From assembly GCA_947474365.1 (NCBI GenBank), contig CANJIU010000013.1, positions 1 to 64,000 of the forward strand: 64,000 nt of DNA, given 5' to 3'. The position numbers and the translations under genes are program-made. A model generated the notes under the pieces. The model saw only the letters and a program-made list of their open reading frames with translations. It did not search any database and was not told the DNA's origin. The stretch's first letter is position 1; every line of letters begins with the position of its first letter. Shown one piece after another: positions 8,906-19,800 of this stretch. The stretch is from Opitutia bacterium (GTDB lineage: Bacteria; Verrucomicrobiota; Verrucomicrobiia; Opitutales; Opitutaceae).

Positions 8906-9057
8906 GCCATGGCGATGACGCCGGCGGGACGGCAGCGGCTACGGTTTCGGCGGCGGCCGGTCGATCGCGCTGCATCCAGCAGATTTTCACTCACGCGCAC
9001 CAGCATCGCTGATAGTGCGGGGAGGAACCGTTACCCTCCGAACGTTCCTGCGACCGC

Positions 9058-9804
9058 CTACTTCACCAATTGCCGCACGAGGGCCTGGATCATGCGCGGA
9101 AGATCGTAGGGAAAGCGGGCGGTGATCAGGTTGCCGTCGACCACGCAGGGTTCGTCGAGCACGGTCGCGCCGGCGTTGGCGAGGTCGACGTGGATGTTCC
9201 AGACCGCGGTCGCCTTCCTGCCGCGCAGCAGCCCGGCGCTCACCATCACCCATTGTCCGTGGCAGATCGCACAGGTGGGCTTGCCTGCCACATGCATGTC
9301 ACGCACGAACGCCTGCGCCTTCGGATCGGCCCGGAGGGAGTCCGGGTTCCAGCAGCCACCCGGCAAGATCACGGCGTCGTAATCGGCGACCTTCGCTTCG
9401 TCGAGGTAGCGATCAATTTTGATCCAGCCGGCATTCTCCATCAGCCGGATCGCCAGCACATGCGTGGCGCAGAGTGGCGGGAAGCGGAGTCCCAAGGTGG
9501 GATCAAATTCCCCGATCCGCGGCGAGACCACATGCACCACGGCGCCGTGTTCGGTCAGCCACCGCATCGCACCGGTGATCTCGACCTCTTCCACGCCGTT
9601 CGTGCAACAGATGGCGATGGTCCGACCCTTCAGCAGCGTCGGATTCGTGGACGGCGCGAGGAGAAAGTGCTTCAGCTCCCGGTTCAGTTCGCCGTCGGCG
9701 CTGACGAGCAGCTCGGTTGAAATCGAAGGGACGAGCGACGGCGTCATGAATTGCTGGAGGCGGGCGAGCGTCGCGTTCGAGGCGGAATCGGTCGGGTGGT
9801 TCAT
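9058..9804 (-). CDS. DJ-1/PfpI family protein
   Basis: A 248-residue protein from ATG 9804. The core starts near residue 61 (RTIAICCTNGVEEVEITG) and includes ILPGGCWNPDSL and the nucleophile elbow AICHGQW with Cys181-His182. The acidic residue that supports the nucleophile lies in the VEEVEIT segment. This is the class I glutamine amidotransferase-like DJ-1/PfpI fold, whose members act as proteases, deglycases or chaperones. The first 60 residues are an extra N-terminal region. The reading frame stays open to 9948, but the upstream part is arginine-rich non-protein-like sequence, so 9804 is chosen. Substrate unknown. Confidence 0.87.
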   Translation of the reverse strand: MNHPTDSASNATLARLQQFMTPSLVPSISTELLVSADGELNRELKHFLLAPSTNPTLLKGRTIAICCTNGVEEVEITGAMRWLTEHGAVVHVVSPRIGEFDPTLGLRFPPLCATHVLAIRLMENAGWIKIDRYLDEAKVADYDAVILPGGCWNPDSLRADPKAQAFVRDMHVAGKPTCAICHGQWVMVSAGLLRGRKATAVWNIHVDLANAGATVLDEPCVVDGNLITARFPYDLPRMIQALVRQLVK

Positions 9805-10162
9805 GCGGATTCGGGTTTTCCGGAAAGAAACGGGAAATTCCAAGAATTGGGAAACAGGAAAACGGGCTCCGTGTTCGGCGCGGCGCGTGCGTCGACACGG
9901 TTGGCGGTGCCGATCCTTTTCGATTCGTCTCGGGACAACGCCCCGCACCTATGAGACGCCCCGACCACATTGCGGCGGTGCAGGAGGGTGAAACGGGAAA
10001 AGTCCATGCCAGGCATAAACCCAAGGCGCAGGTGACGTCGGCGCCATTTGGACCGTTCGAAGCGTCCGACGCGCGACTCTAAGCTCCCGACTGGATCTCC
10101 ACCTCTACGCATTTCTACGCATCCCCCTTGTCAACGCCACTCGGTTGCAGCAGGTTAAGAAG
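9805..10162. other. Intergenic region between divergent genes
   Basis: About 360 bp between the divergent PfpI-like gene and the beta-strand-repeat gene, so promoters for both should lie here. I see no convincing -35/-10 pair. A short direct repeat CTACGCAT occurs twice near 10104-10122. The middle section has GGTGAAACGGG but not the conserved boxes needed to call a cobalamin riboswitch. No gene is supported in it. Confidence 0.4.
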
Positions 10163-13100
10163 ATGCGTCTCCACCGTTCGTTCCTTGTCTTGCCTGCGCT
10201 TGTCAGCGCAGTGACATGCCTGAACGCGCAAACGTGGACGGGCACGGTCAGCGGGAGCTTCGCCAACAAGGGCAATTGGTCAGGAAACGCAGTACCGAGT
10301 AGCGACGCGGCCAACACCAACCTCGTCTTTGCGGGCACGAGCAACGCGAATCTCATTCTTTCCGGTTCGATCAACGTTCGAAACATCACTTTTTCCTCCA
10401 GCGCCCCGCATTACACGCTCGATGCAGCGACGGATTCCAGTCCAACGCTCGGGATTGGCAGCGGCGGCCTGAACCTCAGCGGAACCACCAGCAGTTTCAT
10501 CGATTTTAACGCCGGCCTGCCGGTCAGTCTCCTGGCCAATCAAACCTGGAGTACCGGTGCCAACCTTTCGGTCAACGGCCCCGTCGCCGGCGCGTTTTCC
10601 CTCACCAAGACCGGCGCAGGCTACCTTTCGCTGGGCGGCAATTCCACCCATACCGGAGGGACGACGATCAGTGCCGGCAAACTCTACCTGACCACCAACT
10701 CCACCAAGACCGGGTCGGCAGTTACCTCTGGACCGGTCGGCACCGGCACGCTGACGCTCGCCTCCGGCACAGCGCTCTCCGCGTTGTCATCGGCGGTGAA
10801 GCTCGACAACGCCCTCACGGTCAGCGGAACCGTCACCTACGGCACGGCGGGAAACAACTACGGCCTCACCCTCACGGGCACCACCACTCTCAACTCCGCG
10901 AGCACCACCTTCTCGATCCTGGGCAACGCGCCCATCCGGTTCCAGGGCAACCTCGGACAAGGCGCGTCCGCCTCCGCCCTCACCGTCTCCGGAGGTGGCA
11001 CGGCAATCTTCAGCGGCACCAACACCTACACTGGCGGCACCAGCGTGAACGGCGGCGTCCTCTACCTGATGAACGCCTCCTCGCTCCCCGCGACCGGCAG
11101 CGTCAGTCTCACCGGCGCCGGCTATATCGGAGTCGGGGCGAGCGGGCTGCTCAGTACCGTGATCGGCAAGCTCTCCAGCCCCAATTCCATCAACGGCTCG
11201 CTTGGCTTTGAGTCGGCCGACACCGCGAACCCGACCACCTTCACCGACGCCCTGAATCTCGGCAGCCTGGGCAACAATTTCGGCGGCATCGGCACGTTTT
11301 CGACCGCGATCTACAACGGTGTGGTCACGGTCGGATCCAGTCAGGACTACAAATTCGGCGGCGGCACTGGCTTGCTTTACGTCAAATCCACCCTCGCCGC
11401 CAACGGCAACGCCGGGCTCAACATCGCCTCGTCCACCACCACGACCGGTGAAGACGACCACCTCACCGTCATCCTCCAGGGGACGAATAGTTTCACCGGC
11501 AACGTCAAAATCTCCGCCGCGTCACTCGTGTTCGACAGCGCCATGCCGTCGGCCAGTGGCATCACCTACACGCTGAACGACGACGGCTACCTCGGCTACA
11601 CCGAAAACGCCGGCCTCGCCAACTTCGCCGCGTTCAAAACGAAGATCAACGTCGGCTCGTCGAGCCGGGCCAGTGACGCCATCATCGGTCTCGACTCCGC
11701 GACCTCCACAGGGCGCACCGTCACCGACACCTTCGATCTTTCCGGCCTCGGTGCGGTTTTTTTCGGCACGGCCACGAAGGTCACGCTCAGCGGCTCCAGC
11801 GTCATCAGCAACCCAAGTGGCGGAATCCTCAAACTGGCCGGCGTGGACCGCGGCTTCCTGAAGGTCGAAGCGCCCTTGCTCACCGCCAACGGCATCACCT
11901 CGCTCAACGTCGGCTTCAGCGAAAACGAGCCGGGTGATGTCTCCTTCAACGGCTACATCACTCTCTCCAGCGCCACCAGTAACTTTACCGGTGGCACGAC
12001 CTTTCAATCCGGCACGCTGCTCCTCGGTGCGAGTAGCACCGGCGCGGTCGGCAATGTCACGAGCGGCCCGCTGGGCAAGGGCACGCTCACGATCAGTGGC
12101 TCCGCCGACGCCGGCATCCCACTGGTCGTCGCCGGTGCGGCCAACGTCACCCTCCACAACGCCATCAGCAACAGCCTCACGACGCTCAAGCTCGGCGCCC
12201 CGATCACGACCGACCCAAACAGCATTTTTTATCCGCTTCAGCCCTACACGGCGAACAACCTCACGCTGCTCGGCGCAATCACCGGCGGCACACCCACCGT
12301 CGAGGTCCACGGCACCGGCATCCTGACGCTCGGCGGCGCAAATACCTTCAGCGCCATCACCGGTTACGACGGCGGTCGCATCGTCGCGAGCAACAACACC
12401 GCCCTCGGCGGCTCCTCGGGCGCCGTCAGTCTTTCCGACGGCAGCGACCTCCAATTCACGACGGCCGCGCCGACCATCGGCAATCTCAGCGGCGGCAACC
12501 CCGCGTCGACCAACGCCAGTTACCTTGCGCTCGCGTCGGGATCGACCCTGACCGTGAACCAAACCTCGGATGCCACGTTTGCCGGTAGCATCGGCGGCGA
12601 ACCCGCCAACTACGCCGGCAACTCGGCGTCCCCCTCTGTCGCGGCCGGAATCGTCAAAAACGGCACCGGCACACTCACGCTGACAGGCAACAACACCTTC
12701 ACCGGGGGCACCGTCATCAATGCCGGCACCCTCGCCGTTGGCTCCACTGGCTTGTTGAGTTCGACCGGCGATGTCACGATCGCCACGGGCGCCGTGTTCA
12801 GTGTGGGCAACAATCAGACCACCCGCGCCCTCGCCGGCGGCGGGTCGGTGCAGATTGGCGATGGCCAGACTCTCACGGTCAGTCTTCCCGGCAGCGGCAC
12901 CGCCAGCACCGCCACCTTCTCCGGTACGTTGACCGGCAACAACACGGCCACCTTGGCGGAGTCCGGCTCCGGCACACTCACGCTCACCGGATCGTCGTCC
13001 AGCTTTGCCGGCCCCATCGTCGTCAACAGCGGCACGCTCAAGGTCGGCAACGCCAACGCGCTCGGCGCGACGACCGCCGGCACCACCGTCGGAGCGTCCG

Positions 13101-14506
13101 GTACGCTCGCCATCAACAACCTTTCCCTCGGCGCCGAGCCCGTGACCATCAACGGCAACGGCGCGGGCAGCGGCGGCGCCCTGGTTGGACTTGGCACGGC
13201 TTCGCTTTCAGGCCCCGTCACCCTCGCTTCGACGGCGGCCATCGGCACGCCCACCGCCTCCGATTCGCTGACCCTGTCCGGCGCCATCGGCGAGACCGGC
13301 GGCGCGCGCGGACTCCTCAAGGTCGGAGCCGGCACGCTGACACTCACGGGAGCGAGCACCTTCACGGGCCCCACCACCGTGTCGGCCGGCACCCTCGTGA
13401 TCGGCACAGCCAACGCGCTGCCGACCTCCACCCAAATTGCACTCGCCCTCGGCTCCACGTTCCAAGTCTCCGCCAACCAGACCATCACCGGCTTCTTCGG
13501 TACCGCCAGCTCCGGGTCGACGATCCTCATCAACTCCGGCAAGACCCTCGCCGTCGACATGCCCGTCGCCAATACCTTCACCACGTATTCGGGCAGCCTG
13601 ACCGGGACCGGCGTTTTTTCCGTCAGCGGTGCCGGCGGCGATATTGTCAATCTCACCGGCACGGTCGCCAACACCATCACCACTCTGATCGGCTCCGGCG
13701 CCACCATCGTCATCGGCTCCGCGCCGATCGCGATCAGCGCGCCCCTCGCCTTTACCGCCAACGCCACCCAGACGTTGACCAACGTCATTTCCGGCACCGG
13801 CAGCATCGCGATCTCGGCCGGCAACACGACACTCGCCGCCGCCAACACCTACACGGGACCGACCGAGGTCACCGGCGGCAAACTCGTCGTCAGCAACACC
13901 GGCGGATCGGCGACCGGCAGCGGTACGGTGACCGTGAGCAGCGGCGGTGTCATCGGAGGCTCCGGCATCATCACCGGGCCACTGGTCCTCGGCTCCGGCG
14001 GCTCCGTCTCGCCCGGTAACAGCCCCGGCACACTCTCGGTCGGCCCCACCTCATTTGCCGGCGGCGCCAATCTCGCCTTCGATATCAACGACGCCAATGG
14101 CGTGAAAGGCACGAACTGGGATCTCCTCAGCATTTCCGGCAGCCTCAACATCACCGCCTCCGCCATCAGTCCGTTCGCCATCAACCTCACCTCGCTCACG
14201 GACGCCAACGTCGCCGGCCCGCTCCTGAATTTCAGCGCCCTGCAGACCTATTCGTGGCAATTCGTCACCACCACCACCGGCATCACTGGATTCTCCGCCG
14301 GCGTGTTTCAATTCGACGCCAGCCAGTTTCAAAACAGCCTCGGGACCGGTCATTTTTTTGTGAGCCAGGATGGCAACAATCTCCTGCTCAACTTCACACC
14401 GGTGCCGGAACCTTCGACCTACGTTCTGCTCATCGGCGGACTCGGCGTGACCGCGATCATCGCCCGTCGCCGGACCGCGAAGTCGCCGCGCGCTACTTCT
14501 CGCTGA
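10163..14506 (+). CDS. Giant autotransporter-associated beta-strand repeat protein with PEP-CTERM anchor
   Basis: A 1447-residue secreted protein. ATG 10163 gives a signal peptide (MRLHRSFLVLPALVSAV, then NAQ cleavage); an upstream TTG at 10145 adds only six residues. The body is low-complexity, G/T/S/N-rich, with repeated units of the form GTGTLTLTGNNTFTGGT...AGTLAVG (at least six recognisable copies, clearest between about residues 830 and 1330), which form a right-handed beta helix. The C-terminus VPEPSTYVLLIGGLGVTA plus a basic tail is a PEP-CTERM sorting signal processed by exosortase. Probable role is cell-surface or exopolysaccharide-associated structure. Its last 14 bp overlap the convergent cyclase gene. 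Confidence 0.9.
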   Translation: MRLHRSFLVLPALVSAVTCLNAQTWTGTVSGSFANKGNWSGNAVPSSDAANTNLVFAGTSNANLILSGSINVRNITFSSSAPHYTLDAATDSSPTLGIGSGGLNLSGTTSSFIDFNAGLPVSLLANQTWSTGANLSVNGPVAGAFSLTKTGAGYLSLGGNSTHTGGTTISAGKLYLTTNSTKTGSAVTSGPVGTGTLTLASGTALSALSSAVKLDNALTVSGTVTYGTAGNNYGLTLTGTTTLNSASTTFSILGNAPIRFQGNLGQGASASALTVSGGGTAIFSGTNTYTGGTSVNGGVLYLMNASSLPATGSVSLTGAGYIGVGASGLLSTVIGKLSSPNSINGSLGFESADTANPTTFTDALNLGSLGNNFGGIGTFSTAIYNGVVTVGSSQDYKFGGGTGLLYVKSTLAANGNAGLNIASSTTTTGEDDHLTVILQGTNSFTGNVKISAASLVFDSAMPSASGITYTLNDDGYLGYTENAGLANFAAFKTKINVGSSSRASDAIIGLDSATSTGRTVTDTFDLSGLGAVFFGTATKVTLSGSSVISNPSGGILKLAGVDRGFLKVEAPLLTANGITSLNVGFSENEPGDVSFNGYITLSSATSNFTGGTTFQSGTLLLGASSTGAVGNVTSGPLGKGTLTISGSADAGIPLVVAGAANVTLHNAISNSLTTLKLGAPITTDPNSIFYPLQPYTANNLTLLGAITGGTPTVEVHGTGILTLGGANTFSAITGYDGGRIVASNNTALGGSSGAVSLSDGSDLQFTTAAPTIGNLSGGNPASTNASYLALASGSTLTVNQTSDATFAGSIGGEPANYAGNSASPSVAAGIVKNGTGTLTLTGNNTFTGGTVINAGTLAVGSTGLLSSTGDVTIATGAVFSVGNNQTTRALAGGGSVQIGDGQTLTVSLPGSGTASTATFSGTLTGNNTATLAESGSGTLTLTGSSSSFAGPIVVNSGTLKVGNANALGATTAGTTVGASGTLAINNLSLGAEPVTINGNGAGSGGALVGLGTASLSGPVTLASTAAIGTPTASDSLTLSGAIGETGGARGLLKVGAGTLTLTGASTFTGPTTVSAGTLVIGTANALPTSTQIALALGSTFQVSANQTITGFFGTASSGSTILINSGKTLAVDMPVANTFTTYSGSLTGTGVFSVSGAGGDIVNLTGTVANTITTLIGSGATIVIGSAPIAISAPLAFTANATQTLTNVISGTGSIAISAGNTTLAAANTYTGPTEVTGGKLVVSNTGGSATGSGTVTVSSGGVIGGSGIITGPLVLGSGGSVSPGNSPGTLSVGPTSFAGGANLAFDINDANGVKGTNWDLLSISGSLNITASAISPFAINLTSLTDANVAGPLLNFSALQTYSWQFVTTTTGITGFSAGVFQFDASQFQNSLGTGHFFVSQDGNNLLLNFTPVPEPSTYVLLIGGLGVTAIIARRRTAKSPRATSR

Positions 14507-16682
14507 AGGGAACTTCGCCACTCCAGCCCGGGGCGATGACCGTGTGCTCGATCAGTTCGATGAAAAATTGCGAAGGTCCGTCCGTCCCGCCCCGCGCGTG
14601 CTGCGTCGCGACAAAGCCATTCCGGGCCGCCGCCAGATCGCCCCGCTCCCAGGCCTTGAGGGCCGCCTCGAACGTCTCCAGCCACGGCGGACGCGCGGCG
14701 GGATCCTCCCCGAGGAGTTCGTGCACGACCGTGGCCTTGGTCCGGCCCTTGACGCGGAACGCGCCGAGCCGGCGGAGGAGAAATTTCCCGTCCAGCCGGC
14801 GCGCGGTGTCATCGGAAAGCAAAATGCCCGTGCCGGTGTACTTGTTGGCGCCCTCCAGACGGGAGGCGAAGTTCACCGCATCACCGATCAGCGTGTAGTC
14901 AAAACGGCGCCTGCTCCCGAGATTGCCGGCCAGCGCCTCGCCGGTGTGAATGCCGATCCGCGTGCGCAGATGGACCGTTTCCGTGCCGCCACCCGGCAGG
15001 TCGACGGTCACATCCAACGACGCCACCTGCGATAGACGCCAGGCGGCGCGCACCGCGCGTTCGGGATGGTCCGGTTGCGGCAGCGGTGCCCCCCAGGCCG
15101 CGTACACGGCGTCGCCGATGAATTTTATCACGGTGCCGTTCTCGGCCAGGATCTCATCGGTCGTGCGCGTGAAATAATCCTGGAGCACCAGGCCGACGCG
15201 GGCGGAGTCGCCGAGCTTTTCGGAGAGCGACGTGAAGCCTTCGAGATCGGTGAAGAGCAGGGTGGCCTCCACCTTCTCACCACCCGGCGTGAGGGTGAAG
15301 TTGCGATCCGCGATTTCGGTGGCGAGCTCGGGCGAGAGATAGAGCCCGAAGGCTTGCCGCAGCTTCCGGCGCTGGCGCTCCTCGAGGTAATACCGTGACA
15401 CCACCGCCAGGACGAACGCCGATGGAATCTGCAGCAGCACGGGCACCGACCAATTCCACCAGAGCAGCCCCTGCCATTGCACGAGCCAGGACACCGTTGC
15501 GATCACGGCCATCGCCGCCACCGCCACCGCGAGCGCCGGTCGCGGCCGCAGCCATCGCAGCGCACCGAGCCCGAGGCCGACGAAAATCGTGAGCGCCATT
15601 TCCGTGGTGAGATGCACGCGCCCGAGCCAGTCGCGATGCAGCAGGTTGAGCAGGATGTTGGCGTGGATTTCTGCGCCGGTCGTGTAGGCATGCCCGCGGA
15701 AGAGCGACCACGGCGTGCTGAATTCATCCAGCTGCTTGCGCGCGGAGACGGCGATCTGGCTGCGGGCACCGACAATGACGATCTTGTCCTTGAAATACCC
15801 CGGCGGCACCCCGCCATTCGCGTCCAAGACTCGATGGTAGCTGATGCCCTCGATGCGGCCGGCCGGCCCGACGTAGTTCACCCACCGGCGCGAGAAGGCC
15901 AGCGCCGGATCGGCGGGCAGATTCGCGCCGAGGGTTTTCGCCATCTGCCAGGTAATCGACGGCCAGGGATCGAGGCCTTCGCGCGGTTTGCCGGCAAAGA
16001 GCCGGCGCACCCCGTAGTCGCTGTCCAAGGGACGAAACGTCAGCAGCCCCCAGCCGCGGGCCGCCCGGCCGAGCACGCGGTTCGGGCGGAGCAATTGCTC
16101 GGTTGCCAGCCCCACCTCAAGAAAGCGCTGCGCCTCCTCGGGTGTGAGCGGCACCTCGCTGTTCGTCTTAATCGTGGCGCCGAGAAACACATTTCCGTGC
16201 CCCGCGATCGCCCGCGCGAACTCCACATCCTCGGGCGCATCGGAATCAAAGATGATATCAAACATCACCGCGCGCGCCTTCTCCGCCGTGAGCCGCTCAA
16301 GCAGCCGGGCGTGCACCCCGCGATTCCACGGCCGGAGCACCGACTGGCCCAGCCGAGCGGCCGAATCCTCGTCCATGTAGAGCAGCACCACCTCATCGAT
16401 CCGCCGGACCGGCACCACCCGATCATGCAGCGCCGCGGGCAGCGAACTGCGCACGAGGAAAGGCAGATCGAAGCTCAGCCGTTGCCATGGGTCCATGCCG
16501 GCGTCCTGCCAGTCGACAACCTCGGTGCCGAGGCGCGCCCAAAAAACCTCGCGCCATTGCAGCGCGAAACAGCCGAGGGCGGCGACCACCAGGGAGATCA
16601 CGGCGTGGGCCACCCAACCGCTGTGGCGGGCGAGCCAAGGGCCGCGCGGCTTGCTCCCGACCGTATGCGACGGAGGTGACAT
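14493..16682 (-). CDS. CHASE2 domain adenylate/guanylate cyclase
   Basis: About 729 residues. An N-terminal transmembrane helix precedes an extracytoplasmic CHASE2 sensor (about residues 45-370, with VLLYMDEDSAARLGQ and ARAVMFDIIFDSD), three transmembrane helices follow, then a class III cyclase domain with metal aspartates in LLFTDLEGFTSL and KFIGDAVYAAWG and the transition-state Asn/Arg in GDAVNFASRLEG. The KF and YT positions favour ATP, hence cAMP. An in-frame GTG at 16760 would add 26 residues translated from a family A repeat, so ATG 16682 is preferred. It lies 134 bp downstream of the FecR-TPR-barrel gene on the same strand, probably co-transcribed. Confidence 0.9.
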   Translation of the reverse strand: MSPPSHTVGSKPRGPWLARHSGWVAHAVISLVVAALGCFALQWREVFWARLGTEVVDWQDAGMDPWQRLSFDLPFLVRSSLPAALHDRVVPVRRIDEVVLLYMDEDSAARLGQSVLRPWNRGVHARLLERLTAEKARAVMFDIIFDSDAPEDVEFARAIAGHGNVFLGATIKTNSEVPLTPEEAQRFLEVGLATEQLLRPNRVLGRAARGWGLLTFRPLDSDYGVRRLFAGKPREGLDPWPSITWQMAKTLGANLPADPALAFSRRWVNYVGPAGRIEGISYHRVLDANGGVPPGYFKDKIVIVGARSQIAVSARKQLDEFSTPWSLFRGHAYTTGAEIHANILLNLLHRDWLGRVHLTTEMALTIFVGLGLGALRWLRPRPALAVAVAAMAVIATVSWLVQWQGLLWWNWSVPVLLQIPSAFVLAVVSRYYLEERQRRKLRQAFGLYLSPELATEIADRNFTLTPGGEKVEATLLFTDLEGFTSLSEKLGDSARVGLVLQDYFTRTTDEILAENGTVIKFIGDAVYAAWGAPLPQPDHPERAVRAAWRLSQVASLDVTVDLPGGGTETVHLRTRIGIHTGEALAGNLGSRRRFDYTLIGDAVNFASRLEGANKYTGTGILLSDDTARRLDGKFLLRRLGAFRVKGRTKATVVHELLGEDPAARPPWLETFEAALKAWERGDLAAARNGFVATQHARGGTDGPSQFFIELIEHTVIAPGWSGEVPFSEK

Positions 16683-16697
16683 CTCAGCCGTAGAAAT

Positions 16698-16803
16698 TCT
16701 GCCGAGAGCCCATTCCCCAGCACTGGCGCATGCGGCGCCCGATCCGAAAACGGTGTTCACCGTTTGGTTTCCCTGTCAGCGCTCGGCTCTCAGCTCTTGA
16801 CGG
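16698..16803. repeat. Family A palindromic repeat, copy A1
   Basis: Intergenic element of about 105 bp. Its left part GCCGAGAGCCCATTCCCC, the central GTTCACCGTTTGGTTT and the right part CGGCTCTCAGCTCTTGAC align with the longer copy at 47254-47398, which has GCCGAGAGCCCAATCTCC, GTTCACCGTTTGGCTT and CGGCTCTCAGCTCTCGAC. This copy has lost the outermost inverted ends. It fills almost the whole gap between the FecR-TPR-barrel gene and the CHASE2 cyclase gene. Confidence 0.75.
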
Positions 16804-16816
16804 CATCGTTTTTGAC

Positions 16817-19800
16817 TCAGTAGCTCACCCGCAACCGCAGCACCGCCGTGCGCTCCCGCGGGATCGACTGGGAATAAATCAGCGGCGAAAGCCGATAGTT
16901 GCGATTGCCGAAATTCAACACCCCGGCGCTGAACTCACAGAAATTGCGGCGGAACCGGATACCCGCCTGAAGATCAAATTGCCAAAAGTGATCGCCTCGC
17001 TCCGCCGGCGCCGAGCGACCGCCGACGGAACGCGACAGCGACTCCGACCGCCACACCGCGTCGCCTCGCGCAAACCAGCCCGCGGGTGAATTCCAGATCG
17101 CGGAAAGATCCACGACGTTGAGAGTGGCGCTGTCGGTCAGATCCGCCTGCGGATCGATGGTCACGGGCACCTGCGGAAAACGCTGCCGCAACGTCGCGCG
17201 CGTGCGGCGATAGTGGACGCCAGCAGAGGTTTGGTCGCCGAGTAGCTGGTTCACGCCCAGCGCCGTGATCTCCTCGCGGTAGTTCAGGACCTGCGCGGTC
17301 GAGGCGGGCAAAATGATCCCGCCGCGGGGAAAGAGCGGCGCCGAAAACGCGTCGAAGGAGCCCACGGTGCGGCGCACGTCCTCGCGCAGCACGTTGCCCG
17401 ACGCGCTCCACCAGGTCCGGCCGGCGACGTTGCCGTCGAGGCCGAGTCCCCAGAGTTTGTAGATTGGAGTCTCGACCGAGCCGGCCATCGACTCCGGGAT
17501 CACGGTGCGAAACGTTTGATCGAAGCCCGCGAGCTGCACGGGCTCGAGCCGGACGCTCTCGTCAAACGTCACGCCGCCGACCGCTTCGGTGTACATGCCG
17601 CGCATTGCAACGTGGCGCACAGGAGAGAATGTGAAGCCGACCTTGGCACTGGCGCGCTCCATCTCCACCTCGCCGGCGTTGATCGGCGGGTTGCGGAAAT
17701 TTTCCGGACGCTTGATCCGATCCCACGAGGCGCCGGCGATCAGGCGCAGCGTCGGCGTCACGTCGCTGAAGGCATACGCGTAAGCCGTCCGGCGCCCGAA
17801 GTCAGCCGCCACGCGCTGCTGCGCCGCCGGCGCGGCGAAGAGCGGGCGGTCGGAAGGATTGAGGAGATCGAGCGTCGCGGTGGTGTCGATTTCCCCGGCT
17901 TGGATCCGAGCGCCGGCGAGAAAGGTATGACGGTCGATTTTCCACAGCTGCTGGAGCTCCCACGTGTTGATCGCGATCTCCTGCCGGGTGGCGTACGAGA
18001 AAAACGTGGCGCCGACGCCCGTCACCGGGGCGCGTCCAAGGTACGGAGCAATCGCCCGCTGGAACTCCGGCGAAAAACTCAGCGTCCCGGTGGACGTGAG
18101 CGCCACGGGCGGCGACGCCGCGTTGCGCAGCTCCGACGGAGCATACGTGAGGGCACCGTCGCTCCCGCGGGTGAGCAGGCCGGGTTGCAGGAAAGTCGCG
18201 TCGCGGCCGAGGAGGATCTGTTGAGTGTTAGGCGCGGTCTGATTCCACTTTGCGGCGAGCCGGCCGCCGAGCACGAGCGTGGTGACTCCGGGAGCCCACG
18301 TGTGATTCCAGCCGGCGAGCAGCAGGCCGGGGTACTGCCGGTCCTCGAAGCGCTGCAACGGGTCGCCAGTATTGGCATAGCTTTGGGTCAAATCGCCGCC
18401 CGTCTGCCGCTGCCAGTGGCCGAGGCCGTACGCGACATCGTCCGGGGAGACCTGATACTTTCCCTGGAGAAAACCCTCCGTGGTCGTGCTGTCGTTGTTG
18501 GGACGCTCGCCGCCGTTGCGATGGTAGGCGAGGTCGGCTCCGACCGCGAGCCGGCCCGAGGTGGTAAACCACGACGCCTGCGCGTCGCGGCGACCGTCGC
18601 TGCGCCACTGGCCAACCGCGCTGCCGCCCTGACGGTCGGCTTCGAACAGTTTCGAGTATTCCTGCTGCGAGACGAATTGGGAAAGCGGTCCGCCGCCGAC
18701 GGGAGAAAGCAGCGAGGCGAGCAGTTGCTCGTTGAACCAGGCCGTTTCATGGTGGAGCGAAAAACGGTCGGGATCCCGCAGTGCGTCAAAGCTGTTGGCG
18801 AGGAAGAGATGGGCGGACGCGTTGCCGTAGTCGCTTTCCACCGCCCGGGCGGCCTCGCGCACGGCCACCTCGGTGAGACCGTCTTGCCGGAAGATCGCCG
18901 CGAGATTGGCGCTGCGCACGGCGCGATCCTGGTCGAGGAGAAATTGCGAACGGTACACGCGGCGATGGTCGTTCAAGCGGAGCGATTCCTGCATCTCCGC
19001 GATGGCGGCGTGATACCGATTCTCCTGTTGATCGAGCAGTGCGGCATAGAGCCGGGGCGTGGGATCGTTGGGATCGAGTTCCTGGGCAAGGGCGAGGTCT
19101 TTGCGGGCGAGCGCGGTGGCCCCGGCCTGGGTGAGCGCCTTCGCGTGATAGCTGTAGTAGAACGATCGCGTTGGCTCCACGACCGCGGCGGTCTGGAGGT
19201 CCGCGCGGCCCTCCGTCAGTCGGTTCTGCCGAATTTTGGTGAGGCCCAGTCCCAGCCACGCCTGCCCGAGTCCGCCGTCGAGGCTCACGGCCTTTGCGAA
19301 GGCCTCCTGCGCTTCGGCGATACGATTGTCGGCGCTGAAGAGAAAGCCGCGCAACGCATGCGCCTGCGCGTGTCGCGGCACCAAGCCAAGCCCGCGCTCC
19401 AGGGCGCGCGTCGCCTCACGGGTGCGACCAAAGGAGAACTCGAGTTCCGCGAGCCGCACCCACGCGATGCCCGCCTGCGGAGCCAGTTCGGTGGCGCGTT
19501 GCGCCGCCGCCCGGGCTGAGGTCAATTGGTGCCGCGACTGCTGGTAATAACTTTCCGCCAGCGCGAGGCCCGCCGTCGTAGGCGTACCGGCAGACTGGAG
19601 TTCGTCACCGCCCGCCGCGGCGATCAGGCGCTCGAGCGCGAGCCGGCCGGTGTTCGCCACTGGCACCTGCGCCAGCTGCCGGCGCGCCGATTCCACCCGC
19701 CCGGCGGCGAGCAGCACCGCGGCGTGATACAGTCTTCCCGCCACGGAATCGGTTGCGAGCGTGCGAGGGTAAGTTTCGAGGGCTCCTGGCAGATCGCCCT

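Noticed and set aside
7286..9109. 607-codon plus-strand open frame
   Set aside because: Antisense to the lyase-like gene; low-complexity Arg/His-rich sequence.
9805..10162. Possible cobalamin riboswitch upstream of the beta-strand-repeat gene
   Set aside because: GGTGAAACGGG is present but the other conserved boxes and the expected fold could not be found.
17516..19519. 667-codon plus-strand open frame
   Set aside because: It is antisense to the FecR-TPR-barrel gene, is rich in Arg/Gly/Val with no motif, and is a typical long shadow frame in GC-rich DNA.
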